A stretch of 64,000 nucleotides of DNA from positions 51,783 to 115,782 of the forward strand of contig JAIELD010000008.1 of the NCBI GenBank assembly GCA_019753285.1, written 5' to 3'. This DNA comes from Beijerinckiaceae bacterium. Its GTDB lineage: Bacteria; Pseudomonadota; Alphaproteobacteria; Rhizobiales; Beijerinckiaceae. The position numbers were made by a program, and so were the translations under genes. Of this stretch, positions 16,940-27,071 are shown in pieces. Within the stretch, counting starts at the first letter, position 1. Each line of letters begins with the position of its first letter. Under the pieces are notes generated by a model. It saw nothing but the letters and a program-made list of their open reading frames with translations. It did not search any database and was not told where the DNA came from.

Positions 16940-18631
16940 ATGGCGGATACGTTTGAAGATCTGGGCGGGGGCGCAGTCGCGATGGCGACGCCGCAGACCC
17001 CCTCGCGCAGCCGTTTCGCCCTTCGAAGCCCGCGTGAAGCCCTGCAGCCCGTCAATGCCCCCGCGCCACCGCCGCGCCGCAAGCGCCGCAGCGGCTTCCT
17101 CGGACGCATCAGCGGCATTCTTTCGCTGCTCGTCTTTCTCAGCGTCGTTGTTGGCGGCGCAGCTATGTATGTCTCGACGGAAGTCAATTCGCCGGGTCCG
17201 CTTACGGCCGACAAGATCGTCCTCATCCCTAAAAACAGCACCGGCGGCGAAATCGTCGAACAGCTCGCGCGTGAGGGGGTGATCGATCATCCGTCGCTCA
17301 TGAGCGCATGGGTGGTCCTGAAGCAGCCGAAGCTCCGCGCCGGCGAGTATGTCTTCAAAAAAGCATCGAGCATCGTCGACGTGGTGAAGACGATCGATAG
17401 CGGCAAGACCGTCGTCTACAAGTTCACGGTGCCCGAGGGACTGACAAGCGAGCAGATCGTCGATCGGCTGAATGACAACGATGTTCTCAGCGGCGATATT
17501 CGAGATGTGCCGCGCGAAGGGACGCTGCTGCCTGATACCTACCAATTCGAGCGCGGCTATCCGCGTGAGCGCATCCTGAAGGACATGAAGGCCGCGCAGG
17601 AGAAGCTGGTCAAGGACATCTGGGCGCGTCGCTCGCCCGACGTTCCGATCCGCACGCCGAACGAGCTGATCACACTTGCCTCGATCGTCGAAAAGGAAAC
17701 GGGCAAGGCCGAAGAACGCCCGCGCGTCGCGGCTGTGTTCATCAACCGTCTCAACCGCGACATGCGCCTGCAAACTGACCCGACGGTCATCTACGGCATC
17801 GTCGGAGGCCGAGGTTCGCTCGGGCGGGGCCTGACCCGGGCCGAACTCGATACGCCGACGCCTTACAACACCTACACGATCAAGGGCTTGCCGCCCGGCC
17901 CGATCGCCAATCCGGGCAAGGCGGCGCTCGAGGCTGTCGCCAATCCGTTGAAGACCAACGAGCTTTACTTCGTTGCCGATGGTACCGGCGGCCATGCCTT
18001 TGCCGAGACGCGTGCGCAGCATGAGCGCAACGTCGCCCGCTGGCGGCAGATCGAGAACGTGCCGAAGGAAACGAGCGCGCCGCAACTCCAGCCTGCCGCT
18101 CCGCCGCTACAGGTGCCGGCTGGCACGCCGCCGATCGGCCTCACGCCACAGACGCGTACCCTCACGCCGAGCATCGGGAGCCCGCCGCCCCCGTCCAATG
18201 GAACCCGCTCGAGCCTGCCCTTGCCGCGTGCGCCGCTCTTCGCGGCCAATCCGTCCTTCAACCTGCCGCGAACGAATTTCGATCTCGCGCCGCTTCCGAC
18301 CGTGAACATTCCCGGCGTCACCGATGGCGCGGCGAACGATACCGAGGCCAGCGGCCTTGCAAGCGAGAATTTCACCGACAGCGACGCCGTCGGCGGACCC
18401 GTCGAGAGCTATCCCGTGCCGGCCTATCGGCGCACCGGCAACCACAGCGTTGCGGCGTCGCAGGACGATGCCCGCTCGGCCGCTCCTGCGCTTGCCTACC
18501 AGTCGCCGACTGCGGTCGACGGCCCGCCGCGCTCGCGTGCCTTCGACGCCGTGGAGGGCACCGACAAGGACCCGCTGCGCAACAAGACCTTCGACCTCAA
18601 CTCGCCCAAGACGGTCCCGACGCTGCGGTGA
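16940..18631 (+). CDS. mltG: Endolytic murein transglycosylase MltG
   Basis: Inner-membrane lytic transglycosylase that cuts nascent glycan strands and sets their length. 563 residues: an alanine/proline-rich cytoplasmic start, a transmembrane helix at about 53-76, a YceG domain at about 85-375 with catalytic Glu in 'IVEKETG' (about 249-255), and the family marker 'LQTDPTVIYG' (277-286). The remaining 190 residues are a proline/alanine-rich, low-complexity periplasmic tail, much longer than in E. coli MltG (about 340 residues in all). The start at 16940 is chosen because AGAGGA precedes it and the upstream TTG adds foreign sequence. Confidence 0.92.
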   Translation: MADTFEDLGGGAVAMATPQTPSRSRFALRSPREALQPVNAPAPPPRRKRRSGFLGRISGILSLLVFLSVVVGGAAMYVSTEVNSPGPLTADKIVLIPKNSTGGEIVEQLAREGVIDHPSLMSAWVVLKQPKLRAGEYVFKKASSIVDVVKTIDSGKTVVYKFTVPEGLTSEQIVDRLNDNDVLSGDIRDVPREGTLLPDTYQFERGYPRERILKDMKAAQEKLVKDIWARRSPDVPIRTPNELITLASIVEKETGKAEERPRVAAVFINRLNRDMRLQTDPTVIYGIVGGRGSLGRGLTRAELDTPTPYNTYTIKGLPPGPIANPGKAALEAVANPLKTNELYFVADGTGGHAFAETRAQHERNVARWRQIENVPKETSAPQLQPAAPPLQVPAGTPPIGLTPQTRTLTPSIGSPPPPSNGTRSSLPLPRAPLFAANPSFNLPRTNFDLAPLPTVNIPGVTDGAANDTEASGLASENFTDSDAVGGPVESYPVPAYRRTGNHSVAASQDDARSAAPALAYQSPTAVDGPPRSRAFDAVEGTDKDPLRNKTFDLNSPKTVPTLR

Positions 18632-18734
18632 CAGCGAGCTTATATCCCCGTGTTGCGCCTCGGGGCGCGGTCGCGCAGGTTGATCGGTCGCAGGCGCGGA
18701 TGACGGCCGGATTGGCGAGGCGAGGCGCAGGCGG

Positions 18735-19619
18735 ATGACCCTCTCCAGCATGACCGGCTTCGCCCGGGTAACCGGTGCGGTCGGCGACGCCTCCTGGGCG
18801 ATCGAGATCAAGACGGTCAACGCCAAAGCCCTCGACGTGAAGCTCAGGCTTCCCTCGCTCATCGAGGCGATCGAGCCGCACATCCGGACGATCATAGCCC
18901 GTTCGATCCCGCGCGGCGCTTGCCAGATGCAAATCTCGCTTACGCGCAGCACGGGTGAGATGCGTTTCAAGGTCAATGAGGCTGCGCTGGAAGAACTGCA
19001 TGCGACGTTCTCCACCATCGCTGCGCGGCTGGGGACCGAACCTGTGCCCCTGTCCCGCCTGATCGATCTGAAGGGCGTGCTGGAATATGAGGAGCGCAAC
19101 ATCGACGAGGCGGCCTTGCTGAGCTTGCAGCGCGCCGTTCTTGACGACGTCGAATCCGCGGTGGCGGCGTTGGTTGTCGCCCGTCAGGTGGAAGGCGCGG
19201 CGCTTCGCGGCATTCTGCTCGGCAGGGTCGAGCGGATCGAGCAGCTCGTTCGAGCTGCCGATGAGCTTCCATCCCGCCGGCCCGAAGCCGTTCAGGCGCG
19301 GCTGAGCGCCGCCGTACAGCAGCTCTTCGCCGACATCTCGCTCGATGAGCAGAGGCTTTACCAGGAAGCCGCTCTTCTCGTCACGCGCGCCGACATACGC
19401 GAGGAGCTCGACCGCCTCTATACCCATGTCAAGGCCGCGCGCGCATTGTTGGGCGAGAGTGGCCCGGTCGGACGCAAGCTCGATTTTCTCGCGCAGGAGT
19501 TCGGTCGCGAGAGCAATACGTTGTGCGCAAAGTCCAACGATGCCGCATTGACGGCGATTGGCCTTGATCTCAAAGGCGTGGTGGAACAGTTTCGCGAGCA
19601 AATTCAGAATGTCGAGTAA
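18735..19619 (+). CDS. YicC family endoribonuclease
   Basis: YicC/YloC-family protein, 294 residues, cytoplasmic. E. coli YicC is reported to be an endoribonuclease that works with polynucleotide phosphorylase on small RNA. It has the hallmark N-terminus 'MTLSSMTGFARV' and the C-terminal 'DFLAQEFGRESNTL..KSND' block. It overlaps gmk by 11 bases, the common yicC-gmk pairing in alphaproteobacteria. A GC-rich dyad (CCCCG at 18646 with CGGGG at 18661) lies in the gap after mltG. Confidence 0.93.
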   Translation: MTLSSMTGFARVTGAVGDASWAIEIKTVNAKALDVKLRLPSLIEAIEPHIRTIIARSIPRGACQMQISLTRSTGEMRFKVNEAALEELHATFSTIAARLGTEPVPLSRLIDLKGVLEYEERNIDEAALLSLQRAVLDDVESAVAALVVARQVEGAALRGILLGRVERIEQLVRAADELPSRRPEAVQARLSAAVQQLFADISLDEQRLYQEAALLVTRADIREELDRLYTHVKAARALLGESGPVGRKLDFLAQEFGRESNTLCAKSNDAALTAIGLDLKGVVEQFREQIQNVE

Positions 19620-20292
19620 CCAGCGAGCTCAGCCAGTGCCAAGCGATCATCAAGCGCAGCCGCTTGCCATTCCCCGCCGTGGATTGATGCTGGTTCTTTC
19701 CTCGCCTTCGGGGGCCGGCAAGACGACGTTGACACGCATGCTGCTCGAGATCGATCCGAGCATCGCCATGTCCGTCTCCGTGACGACGCGCAAGCCACGC
19801 CCGGGTGAGATCGACGGCGTGCATTACCATTTCGTCGATCATGATCGCTTCGCCGAGATGCGTGATGCCGGCGCTCTGCTCGAATGGGCCCGCGTGTTCG
19901 ACAATTTCTACGGTACCCCGCGCGCGCCGATGGATGTGGCGTTGTCGGCGGGGCGCGACGTGGTGTTCGACATAGACTGGCAGGGAACGCAGCAGCTTCG
20001 CCAGGAGAAGCGTTCGGACCTTGTCAGTGTCTTCATCCTGCCGCCCTCCGAGCAGGAGCTGGAGCGGCGCCTGCGCGCAAGAGCGCAAGACCCCGAGGAC
20101 GTGATCGCAAAACGCATGTCGCGCGCCTCCGAGGAAATGAGCCACTGGGCCGAGTACGACTACGTCATCGTCAACACCAATGTGTATGACAGTCTCGCCT
20201 CGGTGCGGCACATCCTCAACGCTGAGCGCCTGCGCCGCGAGCGGCAGGTCGGGCTCGCCAATTTCGTTCGGTCGCTCGAAGGCGATATCTAA
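19609..20292 (+). CDS. gmk: Guanylate kinase
   Basis: Phosphorylates GMP to GDP with ATP; cytoplasmic and essential. 227 residues. It has the P-loop 'SSPSGAGKTT' (31-40), the GMP-binding 'TTRKPRPGE' (about 58-66) and 'FDIDWQGTQQL'. The ATG at 19609 lies inside the yicC stop region (11-base overlap), so translation is coupled. The first 25 residues are a polar extension before the P-loop strand. It converges on rsmA. Confidence 0.96.
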   Translation: MSSNQRAQPVPSDHQAQPLAIPRRGLMLVLSSPSGAGKTTLTRMLLEIDPSIAMSVSVTTRKPRPGEIDGVHYHFVDHDRFAEMRDAGALLEWARVFDNFYGTPRAPMDVALSAGRDVVFDIDWQGTQQLRQEKRSDLVSVFILPPSEQELERRLRARAQDPEDVIAKRMSRASEEMSHWAEYDYVIVNTNVYDSLASVRHILNAERLRRERQVGLANFVRSLEGDI

Positions 20293-20310
20293 AGCGGACC
20301 GTCGCCCCTG

Positions 20311-21171
20311 TCAGCGGCTTGCGTCGAGCGCGTTGGCGAGCCGGACATACTCTTCGACAGCAAGTTCCTCCGCCCGCAGCGTGCCATTGATGCCTGCGGC
20401 CTCCAGAAGCGCCTGGCAGTCGAGGCCTGGCGGGAGAGCGAGGCTGCGAAGGCTTTGGCGCAGCATCTTGCGTCTTTGCCCGAAGGCAGCCGCGGTCACG
20501 CGTTCGAGCGTGGCGATCGTGCATGGCAGGGGCCGCGGGCGCGGCGTAAGCTGCACGATGCTGGACATGACGCTCGGCGGCGGCGTGAAGGCGGAGGGCG
20601 GCACGTTGAACATGATCCGAGCCTCGCTTCGCCAGCCGCAGAGGACGCCGAGACGGCCGTAGTCCTTTCTCTGCGCCGGCGTGGCGACGATGCGCTCGGC
20701 GACTTCTCTCTGGAACATCAATGTGAGGGAGGCGAACCAGGGCGGCCAGTCTTCGCTGCCGATCCACGAGGTCAGCAGTTCCGTGCCCACATTGTAGGGC
20801 AGGTTGGCGACGATTTTGGCGGGGTTGCCGGCGAGATGCTGGCGAACGTCATACCGTGTCGCATCTGCTTCGATGATCTCGAGCCGACCCGGATAGCGCT
20901 CGGCGATCTGCCGGAGAACCGGCAGGCAGCGCGGGTCCCGCTCGATGGCGACCACCTTGTCTGCGCCTTCCGCAAGGAGCGCGCGCGTCAGGCCACCCGG
21001 CCCTGGACCGACCTCGACCACGATGAAGCCCGATAGGGGTCCCGCCGTGCGGGCGATGCGACCGGTGAGGTTGAGATCGAACAGAAAGTTCTGGCCAAGC
21101 GCCTTGCGAGCCGTGATGCCTTCCGCCTCGATCATCTCGCGCAGCGGCGGAAGGTCATCGAGCTGGGCCAT
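20311..21171 (-). CDS. rsmA: 16S rRNA (adenine1518/1519-N6)-dimethyltransferase
   Basis: KsgA: SAM-dependent dimethylation of two adjacent adenines near the 3' end of 16S rRNA during late 30S assembly. 286 residues. It has the N-terminal '[10 protein letters not shown]', the SAM motif '[16 protein letters not shown]' in parts, and the catalytic 'NLPYNVGT' (NLPY box). It is last in the lptF-lptG-lptD-surA operon. In many alphaproteobacteria pdxA lies between surA and rsmA; here only 40 bases separate them. Confidence 0.96.
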   Translation of the reverse strand: MAQLDDLPPLREMIEAEGITARKALGQNFLFDLNLTGRIARTAGPLSGFIVVEVGPGPGGLTRALLAEGADKVVAIERDPRCLPVLRQIAERYPGRLEIIEADATRYDVRQHLAGNPAKIVANLPYNVGTELLTSWIGSEDWPPWFASLTLMFQREVAERIVATPAQRKDYGRLGVLCGWRSEARIMFNVPPSAFTPPPSVMSSIVQLTPRPRPLPCTIATLERVTAAAFGQRRKMLRQSLRSLALPPGLDCQALLEAAGINGTLRAEELAVEEYVRLANALDASR

Positions 21172-21211
21172 CAGACCCGCATGTCGCGCTGGTCCGAACG
21201 CACGGCCGGGC

Positions 21212-22147
21212 TCAGCCGCCGCGCCGTTCGATGGCGGCCTTGGAGCGCAGTTCCTTGAGGAGCCGTTCGGACTCGGCGGTGCTCTTCCTTGTGAAGAGCT
21301 CGTTTTCGACGCTGGTGCGGACGTTCGAGATATCCGTCCGTTCCACGCGATTGCAAACGGCGATGAGTTCCACGCCTTGCTCTGTCGTCAAAGGGCCGGC
21401 CAGCCCACCGACTGGCGTTTTGGAGAGCATCGCGTTTGCGGCTTCGGTCAATGAGTCCGAAGACCGGTTGATCGGATCCTTGATGGCGATATCGGGGATG
21501 TTGCGGAATGCGGAAAATCCTCCGGTATCGCAACCCTTGAACAGGCCCTTTGCGGCGGCAGCCTCTTTCTGCCGGCGCTGCACGACACCGATGCCCGACC
21601 CTGCCGGCACGACGAACACGACCTGCTGGATACTGTATTCTGTCGTCTTGGCGCCGGTTTTCTGGCTCTTTTCCTGCGCTGCCTGATCGACCTCCGAATT
21701 GGTGATCGCCGCGCCGCGGCGCAGGCGCTGCTGGATGATCGTCGCCCAGGCGATGTCGGCTCGGGTGCGGGCCTTCAGTGCTGTGGGTTCGATGCCGCTC
21801 TGGCGCAGGCTCTGCTCGAATTGCGGCACGGTCTGGCGCACGCCTTGCGCGAACTTGGCGAATTGCTGGTTCACGTCGTCATCGGAGATGCGGTAACCGA
21901 TACGCCGCGCCTCCTGCGTCTTGATGCGGTCGTTGATGCTTTCATCTAGCGCCTGCTGGCGCGACATCGGCTTGCGATCGAGGCGTTGAGCCATGCGCAT
22001 GCGCTGCTCGATGTCGAAGGTCGTCACAGGCTCGCCATTGACGAAGACGGCGATGGCCTGGGCGCTCGCCGCCTGCGGCTGGCAGAGTGCCGAGACGCCA
22101 AGAGCCAGAGCAAGGCAAACCGATTTCAAGAACGTTGCATTCACCAT
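21212..22147 (-). CDS. surA: SurA-like periplasmic chaperone (SurA N-terminal domain)
   Basis: Periplasmic folding factor for outer-membrane proteins. 311 residues with a signal peptide at 1-30 ('ASAQA' cleavage). The SurA_N domain follows ('[18 protein letters not shown]' in parts at about 32-50, '[15 protein letters not shown]'). The C-terminal half is divergent and I do not see a clear parvulin motif, as in other rhizobial SurA-like proteins. The ATG at 22147 is preferred over an upstream TTG (22189) because it begins a clean signal peptide. It lies 65 bases after lptD on the same strand. Confidence 0.85.
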   Translation of the reverse strand: MVNATFLKSVCLALALGVSALCQPQAASAQAIAVFVNGEPVTTFDIEQRMRMAQRLDRKPMSRQQALDESINDRIKTQEARRIGYRISDDDVNQQFAKFAQGVRQTVPQFEQSLRQSGIEPTALKARTRADIAWATIIQQRLRRGAAITNSEVDQAAQEKSQKTGAKTTEYSIQQVVFVVPAGSGIGVVQRRQKEAAAAKGLFKGCDTGGFSAFRNIPDIAIKDPINRSSDSLTEAANAMLSKTPVGGLAGPLTTEQGVELIAVCNRVERTDISNVRTSVENELFTRKSTAESERLLKELRSKAAIERRGG

Positions 22148-22212
22148 ATCGTGGCCACCAAAACTCTCATTAAGCGTCGAAAAAGGCAAAAATCTGGAAA
22201 GAGCAGCCCTGA

Positions 22213-24861
22213 TCAGCGGCTCAGGCCGAGTTCGGTCGGGGCGAGCGAATCGCTGTTCGTGTAGTTATACTTGATGTCGCCGAGGTGCTTGAGCTCGAGC
22301 TTGACGAGGACGGCGTCGGTCGTGGTGCGCGTGTTGGTCGACGTCAGGTCGTTATAGTTGCGCGAATAGGTGATGCTGAACGACGTTCCTTCGTCGTAGT
22401 AGCCGAGACCGAACGAAACCGCGGACGGCCTGAAGCGGTTGGTGTTCGGCACGACCGGCACGAGCGTCGGATTGGCGAGCGTGTAGGCAGCCGCGTAATC
22501 GCGCTCATAGAGGTAGCGGCTCATGTCTATGAGCACGCCGCTCGAGACCTGCCAGCCATTGCCGAACCGCAGGGCGCTGTTGGTCAAGACGCCTTCGCGG
22601 CGGTAGTTGAAGCCCAGTTCGGGCTGGCTGCCGATGCGCTGATAGGTGAGGCTGTTCGTGATCGGGCCGATCGTGTTGTTGGCCTGCACTTCGGCGCGGC
22701 GAAGGGCGAAGTTGTTTTCGTCGAAGCGCCCGCGCACGATGATCTGGGAATTTGTCGCAGGCTGGACCGCAACGCGCGCGACGTAATCCGAAACGCGGTT
22801 CTGAAGGCCGGAATCGAGGCCGACATTGGCCACGTCCGCGCGCTGGAACGAGTTTCGTCCGGCGACCTGATAGGATTGGCCGATCAGGAAGTTGGCGCTT
22901 TGTCCGCCATTGGTTCGGATCGTGTATTGCGCGCCGACATTGGCCCTCACGCCGCCTTCGGTGCGGTCATAGCCCGAGAACTTGTTCCATTCGAAGATGT
23001 TCGTGTCGTCGAAGACGAGGCTCTGCGCGTCCTCGTTCGGCAAGCGGCGCTTCTGCTGTTCGTTAGTGCGGGCGACAAGCTGCGCGATCGGCTCGATGAT
23101 CTGCGTGCCCCAGCTCATGTTCGCGACAAAGGGGTAGCGGTAGTCGATGCCGACCATAGGCATGATCTGCGCGAGCGGCCTGTTGTCCTCGCCGAGGAAA
23201 TTCCGCTGGTCGTTGTTGAAGCTCGATCCGCCCGGCGTGTTGGGGTCGTTGCCGTTGAGCGTGTAGGAGACGGCATCGGTACGCAGACCGGCGAACGGGG
23301 TCCAGACCTGGCCCAGTGGATCGATGAAGGCGCGCCGCCAGGTCAGGTTGAGCGTGGCGTGCGTGTAGTTGCCGCCTATGCCGCGCAGGACGCAGCCCTG
23401 GCCGCGTGGGCCGGGCACGGTGGGGCTGCGCACGGCGCAATCGTCATAGATGCTGACGTTGTTGAAACGGAAGATCGAAGTCGGGCTCAGGATATTGGAG
23501 CGCAACTCCTGATAGGCGGCGGTGTCCCTTTTCAGGTTGGTGAGATTCGCGTTGATCGCAAACTCGCCGCCGATCGGCGTTTCGAACCGGCGATCATAGT
23601 CGAGAACCGGCAGTACGACCGGCGTCGTCTTCTGGTTGGTCGCGTAGCTTACGCCCTGGAAGTAATAGCCGCGCAGATCGAACCAGCTCCGGTCGCCCTG
23701 GCCGGTGAGATAAAGCTGCGAGACGGATGTCTGGAAGTAGTTGCTGAGGATGCCGGTGCCGTCCGACTTGATCTTGTAGTTCTGCAGGAAATACTTGTCC
23801 GTCTGCGCCGTGACGTCCCAGCCCCATTTCCATTTGTCGTTGATCAGGAACTGACCCTTGGTCTCGATGCTGCCACGGAAATCGCGGCTGTTATTGCCAT
23901 AGGGGAAGGCCGGGAAGGCATTCTTTTCCGCCTGGAAGATACCCGCCGCCTTGATGTTGTAGGAGCCGTTCGACAGTCGCTGACGCCATTCGCCCTGCGC
24001 GAGGAAACCCTGCCGCGACAGGATGGTCGGTGTGAGGGTCAGGTCGTAATCTGGGGCGATGGCCCAGAAATACGAGGCTGTCGCGCCGAAGCCGAGGCTG
24101 GAGCTGTTGATGAAGCCCGGCGAAATCCAGCCGGACTTGCGCGTGACGCTCGGGTCTGAGGTCGAGAAGTAGGGCACCCAGGCGACCGGGGTATCCCAGA
24201 ATTCGATCGTCGCATCCTCATAATAGATCGTTTGCTCGGAGTTCTTGCTGATGATGCGCCCGGCCCGCACCTTCCACAGCGGCGGCTTCTCCGGCCCCGT
24301 TCCGGGGCGGCAGCCCTTGCAATAGGTGTAGGTGCCGCGCTCGAACACCGACGTTTCGCCGTCGGTCCGCTCGGCGCGGCCGGCAAGAAAGCGCTGTCCG
24401 TCCGGCGTGTCGATCCGGAGCGTGTCTGCGAAACCGTCCTTGAAATCCTCGGTCAGTTCGAAGCGGTCGCCTGTCAGCTTGGTGCCGTCGCTCTCCGTGA
24501 TGCGGGCGTTGCCCTCGGCGCGCAGGCGCTGATTGGCCTTGTCGTAGATCACGCGATCGGCCTCGATCACGCGGCCGTTGTAATAGATCTGGACATCGCC
24601 GACGGCTGAGACGCGGTTGTTGTCATTGTCGTAGACGATCTCTTTCGCCTCGACGATCATCCGGCCCTTTTTCTCGCCATTCGCCCGTTTGGCGATGGTA
24701 TCGGACAGGGTTTGCGCGACGACCGATTGAACATTGCATGCCGTGCAGGCGAGCACGATAGCAGCCGTCGTAAGCAGCGTGCGGATACGATCGCGGCGCT
24801 TTAATCCGACGTTAACCAAAATCGGTAAATTTGTATCGATCGGGCACTCTGGACGGTCCAT
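22213..24861 (-). CDS. lptD: LPS-assembly protein LptD
   Basis: Outer-membrane beta-barrel that inserts lipopolysaccharide into the outer leaflet, with LptE. 882 residues. An N-terminal export signal of about 50 residues is followed by an OstA/jellyroll domain at about 65-190 ('MIVEAKEIVYDNDNNRV', 'GDVQIYYNGRVIEADRVIYD' in parts) and a long barrel of alternating aromatic strands to the C-terminus. The start immediately follows the lptG stop with AGGAGG just upstream, so the pair is coupled. lptF-lptG-lptD on one transcript links inner-membrane extraction with outer-membrane insertion. Confidence 0.95.
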   Translation of the reverse strand: MDRPECPIDTNLPILVNVGLKRRDRIRTLLTTAAIVLACTACNVQSVVAQTLSDTIAKRANGEKKGRMIVEAKEIVYDNDNNRVSAVGDVQIYYNGRVIEADRVIYDKANQRLRAEGNARITESDGTKLTGDRFELTEDFKDGFADTLRIDTPDGQRFLAGRAERTDGETSVFERGTYTYCKGCRPGTGPEKPPLWKVRAGRIISKNSEQTIYYEDATIEFWDTPVAWVPYFSTSDPSVTRKSGWISPGFINSSSLGFGATASYFWAIAPDYDLTLTPTILSRQGFLAQGEWRQRLSNGSYNIKAAGIFQAEKNAFPAFPYGNNSRDFRGSIETKGQFLINDKWKWGWDVTAQTDKYFLQNYKIKSDGTGILSNYFQTSVSQLYLTGQGDRSWFDLRGYYFQGVSYATNQKTTPVVLPVLDYDRRFETPIGGEFAINANLTNLKRDTAAYQELRSNILSPTSIFRFNNVSIYDDCAVRSPTVPGPRGQGCVLRGIGGNYTHATLNLTWRRAFIDPLGQVWTPFAGLRTDAVSYTLNGNDPNTPGGSSFNNDQRNFLGEDNRPLAQIMPMVGIDYRYPFVANMSWGTQIIEPIAQLVARTNEQQKRRLPNEDAQSLVFDDTNIFEWNKFSGYDRTEGGVRANVGAQYTIRTNGGQSANFLIGQSYQVAGRNSFQRADVANVGLDSGLQNRVSDYVARVAVQPATNSQIIVRGRFDENNFALRRAEVQANNTIGPITNSLTYQRIGSQPELGFNYRREGVLTNSALRFGNGWQVSSGVLIDMSRYLYERDYAAAYTLANPTLVPVVPNTNRFRPSAVSFGLGYYDEGTSFSITYSRNYNDLTSTNTRTTTDAVLVKLELKHLGDIKYNYTNSDSLAPTELGLSR

Positions 24862-25950
24862 TCAGCCGTCCTCCTGATGCAGCAGTGTCAATGTGCCGAG
24901 CATGGCACCGATCATGGCGGGCGTCCACGCGGCCGCAACCGCGCTGATTACGCCTGCGGAGCCGAGGTTCTCTGCCAGTTTTGTGATGACATACAACAAG
25001 AAACCCGCCGCCACTCCACCCAGAACCATGTTTGCCACGCCACCAAACCGGAAAAATCTTAAGGAAACCGAAGCAGCCACAAGGATCATAGCGATCAGAA
25101 GGGCCGGCCGGGCCAAAAGCGTCTGGTATTTCAGTCGATAGCGTGTTGCATCGAGGCCCGCAAGCTCAAGGCGCGCGACGACGCCGGGCAGTGCCCAGAA
25201 TGACACGCTCTCCGATGCGCCGATCGTGCTGCTCAACTCGTCCGCGCTGAGATTGGTCGCAAGGTCGTAGCTCGCGACGTTTCGCGGCTCAGACCCCTGC
25301 ATGACGATGCGGGCCGTATTGAAGCGCCAGAAGCCTTTCTGCAGATCGACCGTCGGTGCCTCGATCCTCTCGACGAAATGTCCATCCTTGTCGGAGACGA
25401 ACGCAGTCACGTTGAACAGAGTCTGCCCCGCGGCAGTGTCGGCCCGAAGGATAGCGCCGCCATCCGCCGATTTCTGATCGAGCCAGATGCCGTTCGAGGA
25501 GACGCTGTCGACGCCGGCGCGCCCGAAAAGCTGCGATTCGATTTCATCGGCGCTGTTCTTGAAGGCGACCGATATCGGATTGTAGACGGTCATGATGAAG
25601 AGGCCCATGACGAAAGCGAGCAGGATCGCCGGCGAAATAAACTGCCAGGCCGAGATCCCGGCGGCTCGCGCGATGATGAATTCGAGCCGACGGTTCAGCA
25701 TCAGGAACGAGGCGAGGCCGCCAAAGAGCACGGCAAACGGAAATATCTGCTCGGTGACCGTCGGCACGCGCAGCAGCGCGAGGCGTGCGAGCGTCGCGGT
25801 CGAGGCTTTCTGCGCATCGCCGGCGCGGCGCATGAGTTCGATGAGGTCGGCCGTGTAGATCAGCACGAAGAACGTCGCGCATACGATGAAGATCGCCACC
25901 GTGACGCGGCGCAGAAAATAAAGACCGAGCGTTCCACGCGAGAAGATCAT
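24862..25950 (-). CDS. lptG: LPS export ABC transporter permease LptG
   Basis: Inner-membrane half of the LptB2FG complex that extracts LPS. 362 residues: three N-terminal membrane helices, a periplasmic beta-jellyroll (about 130-260), then three C-terminal helices. The conserved segment 'VPTVTEQIFPFAVLFGGLASF' (in parts, residues 62-82) and 'LNRRLEFIIARAAGIS' mark the YjgP/YjgQ family. It overlaps lptF by 4 bases and abuts lptD. Confidence 0.94.
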   Translation of the reverse strand: MIFSRGTLGLYFLRRVTVAIFIVCATFFVLIYTADLIELMRRAGDAQKASTATLARLALLRVPTVTEQIFPFAVLFGGLASFLMLNRRLEFIIARAAGISAWQFISPAILLAFVMGLFIMTVYNPISVAFKNSADEIESQLFGRAGVDSVSSNGIWLDQKSADGGAILRADTAAGQTLFNVTAFVSDKDGHFVERIEAPTVDLQKGFWRFNTARIVMQGSEPRNVASYDLATNLSADELSSTIGASESVSFWALPGVVARLELAGLDATRYRLKYQTLLARPALLIAMILVAASVSLRFFRFGGVANMVLGGVAAGFLLYVITKLAENLGSAGVISAVAAAWTPAMIGAMLGTLTLLHQEDG

Positions 25951-27071
25951 GCGCTGGCGCCCGCCAGTTCGGGCTTCATGCGGCGCGCGCTGAATTCGAC
26001 ATATCCATGCAGCGTCGCGGCCAGGATGACGAGCAGGGGTACGGCGTAGACGAGCGCGACGGCGCCGGCGGAGCGAACCGACAATGTCGAGGCGCTGAAG
26101 CTCGCGATCCGCATGATGACGACAGCAAGGACCGCCAGTGCGATTGCCTGTCCGCGCCCCTGCCGCGTGTTGCGCGCCGAGCCCAGCGCGACGAAGGCGA
26201 TCGCGAGGATCGCGAACGGAAAGAGCGGATTGGCGAAGCGGTCGTGGAGTTCCGAGCGATAGCGCCCATAGAAATTGGCGATTTCCGGCGCCCGCTTGTC
26301 GAGCGTGAGCAACTCCCAGGTGGTGCGCTCGCGCGGTTTATAGGTGATCTTGCCGCCATCGGCGCCGAACTGGTCCATATCGATCGCGTAGCGCTCGAAC
26401 GCGACGATGGCGCTGTCGGCCTGCTTGTCGTCCTGACGCTGCAGGCTGCCTTTTTCAAGAACGAGATAGGGTGAGCCTTCGACCTCGGTCACGAGGCCGC
26501 GCTCGGCGATATAGGTCGTCGTCGACTTGGCGTCGCGCCGGTCCTGGACGAGCAGGCCGAGCAGCGTGCCGCCGGGACCCTTCTCGCGGTAATGGAAGGT
26601 GATGCCTTTTTCGAGCGTGATGAAGCGGCCTTCCTGCACGACGCTCGTCACCACGTCGGACCTGATCTTGGTGACGAGGTCACGAAGCTGCCGGAAGCTC
26701 GCAGGCATGGCGTAAAGCGAGATGAAGGCGACAAGCAGCGCGACGAGGCTGGTGAGAATCAAAAGCGGACGCAGCACGCGCATGGGCGAAACGCCGGCCG
26801 CGTTCATGACGATGAGCTCGCTGTCGCTGTTGAGCTTGTTGAGCGTGTAGATGATGGCGATGAACAGCGCGAAGGGCGCGATGAGCATGATGAGCGAGGG
26901 CAGCGACAAGGCCGTCACGCGCAGGAAGATCAGCAGCGTCTGGCCCTTGCCGGTGACGAGATCGAGCTCGCGCAGCGCCTGCGTGATCCAGATAACGCCG
27001 GTGAGGGCGACAAGCGTCATCAAGAAGGCGTTGGTCGCGATCCGGCAAATGTACTGTTCAAGAATCTTCAT
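25947..27071 (-). CDS. lptF: LPS export ABC transporter permease LptF
   Basis: Partner of LptG in LPS extraction, 374 residues with the same helix-jellyroll-helix layout. It has 'LPSLIMLIAPFALFIAIIYTLN' in parts and 'NSDSELIVMNAAGVS', the LptF counterpart of the coupling helix that contacts LptB. The ATG at 27071 (MKILEQY) is chosen; 24 upstream codons lack homology. It is the first gene of the minus-strand envelope operon, divergent from pepA across a 270-base gap in which I see no clear promoter or small gene. Confidence 0.94.
   Translation of the reverse strand: MKILEQYICRIATNAFLMTLVALTGVIWITQALRELDLVTGKGQTLLIFLRVTALSLPSLIMLIAPFALFIAIIYTLNKLNSDSELIVMNAAGVSPMRVLRPLLILTSLVALLVAFISLYAMPASFRQLRDLVTKIRSDVVTSVVQEGRFITLEKGITFHYREKGPGGTLLGLLVQDRRDAKSTTTYIAERGLVTEVEGSPYLVLEKGSLQRQDDKQADSAIVAFERYAIDMDQFGADGGKITYKPRERTTWELLTLDKRAPEIANFYGRYRSELHDRFANPLFPFAILAIAFVALGSARNTRQGRGQAIALAVLAVVIMRIASFSASTLSVRSAGAVALVYAVPLLVILAATLHGYVEFSARRMKPELAGASA

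Noticed and set aside
18646..18665. CCCCG / CGGGG dyad after mltG as a terminator
   Set aside because: It has a 10-base loop with no T-run and is expected by chance in such GC-rich sequence.
22285..24159. 624-codon plus-strand open frame opposite lptD
   Set aside because: Antisense shadow created by high GC and codon bias; no domain and no ribosome site, while lptD is certain.
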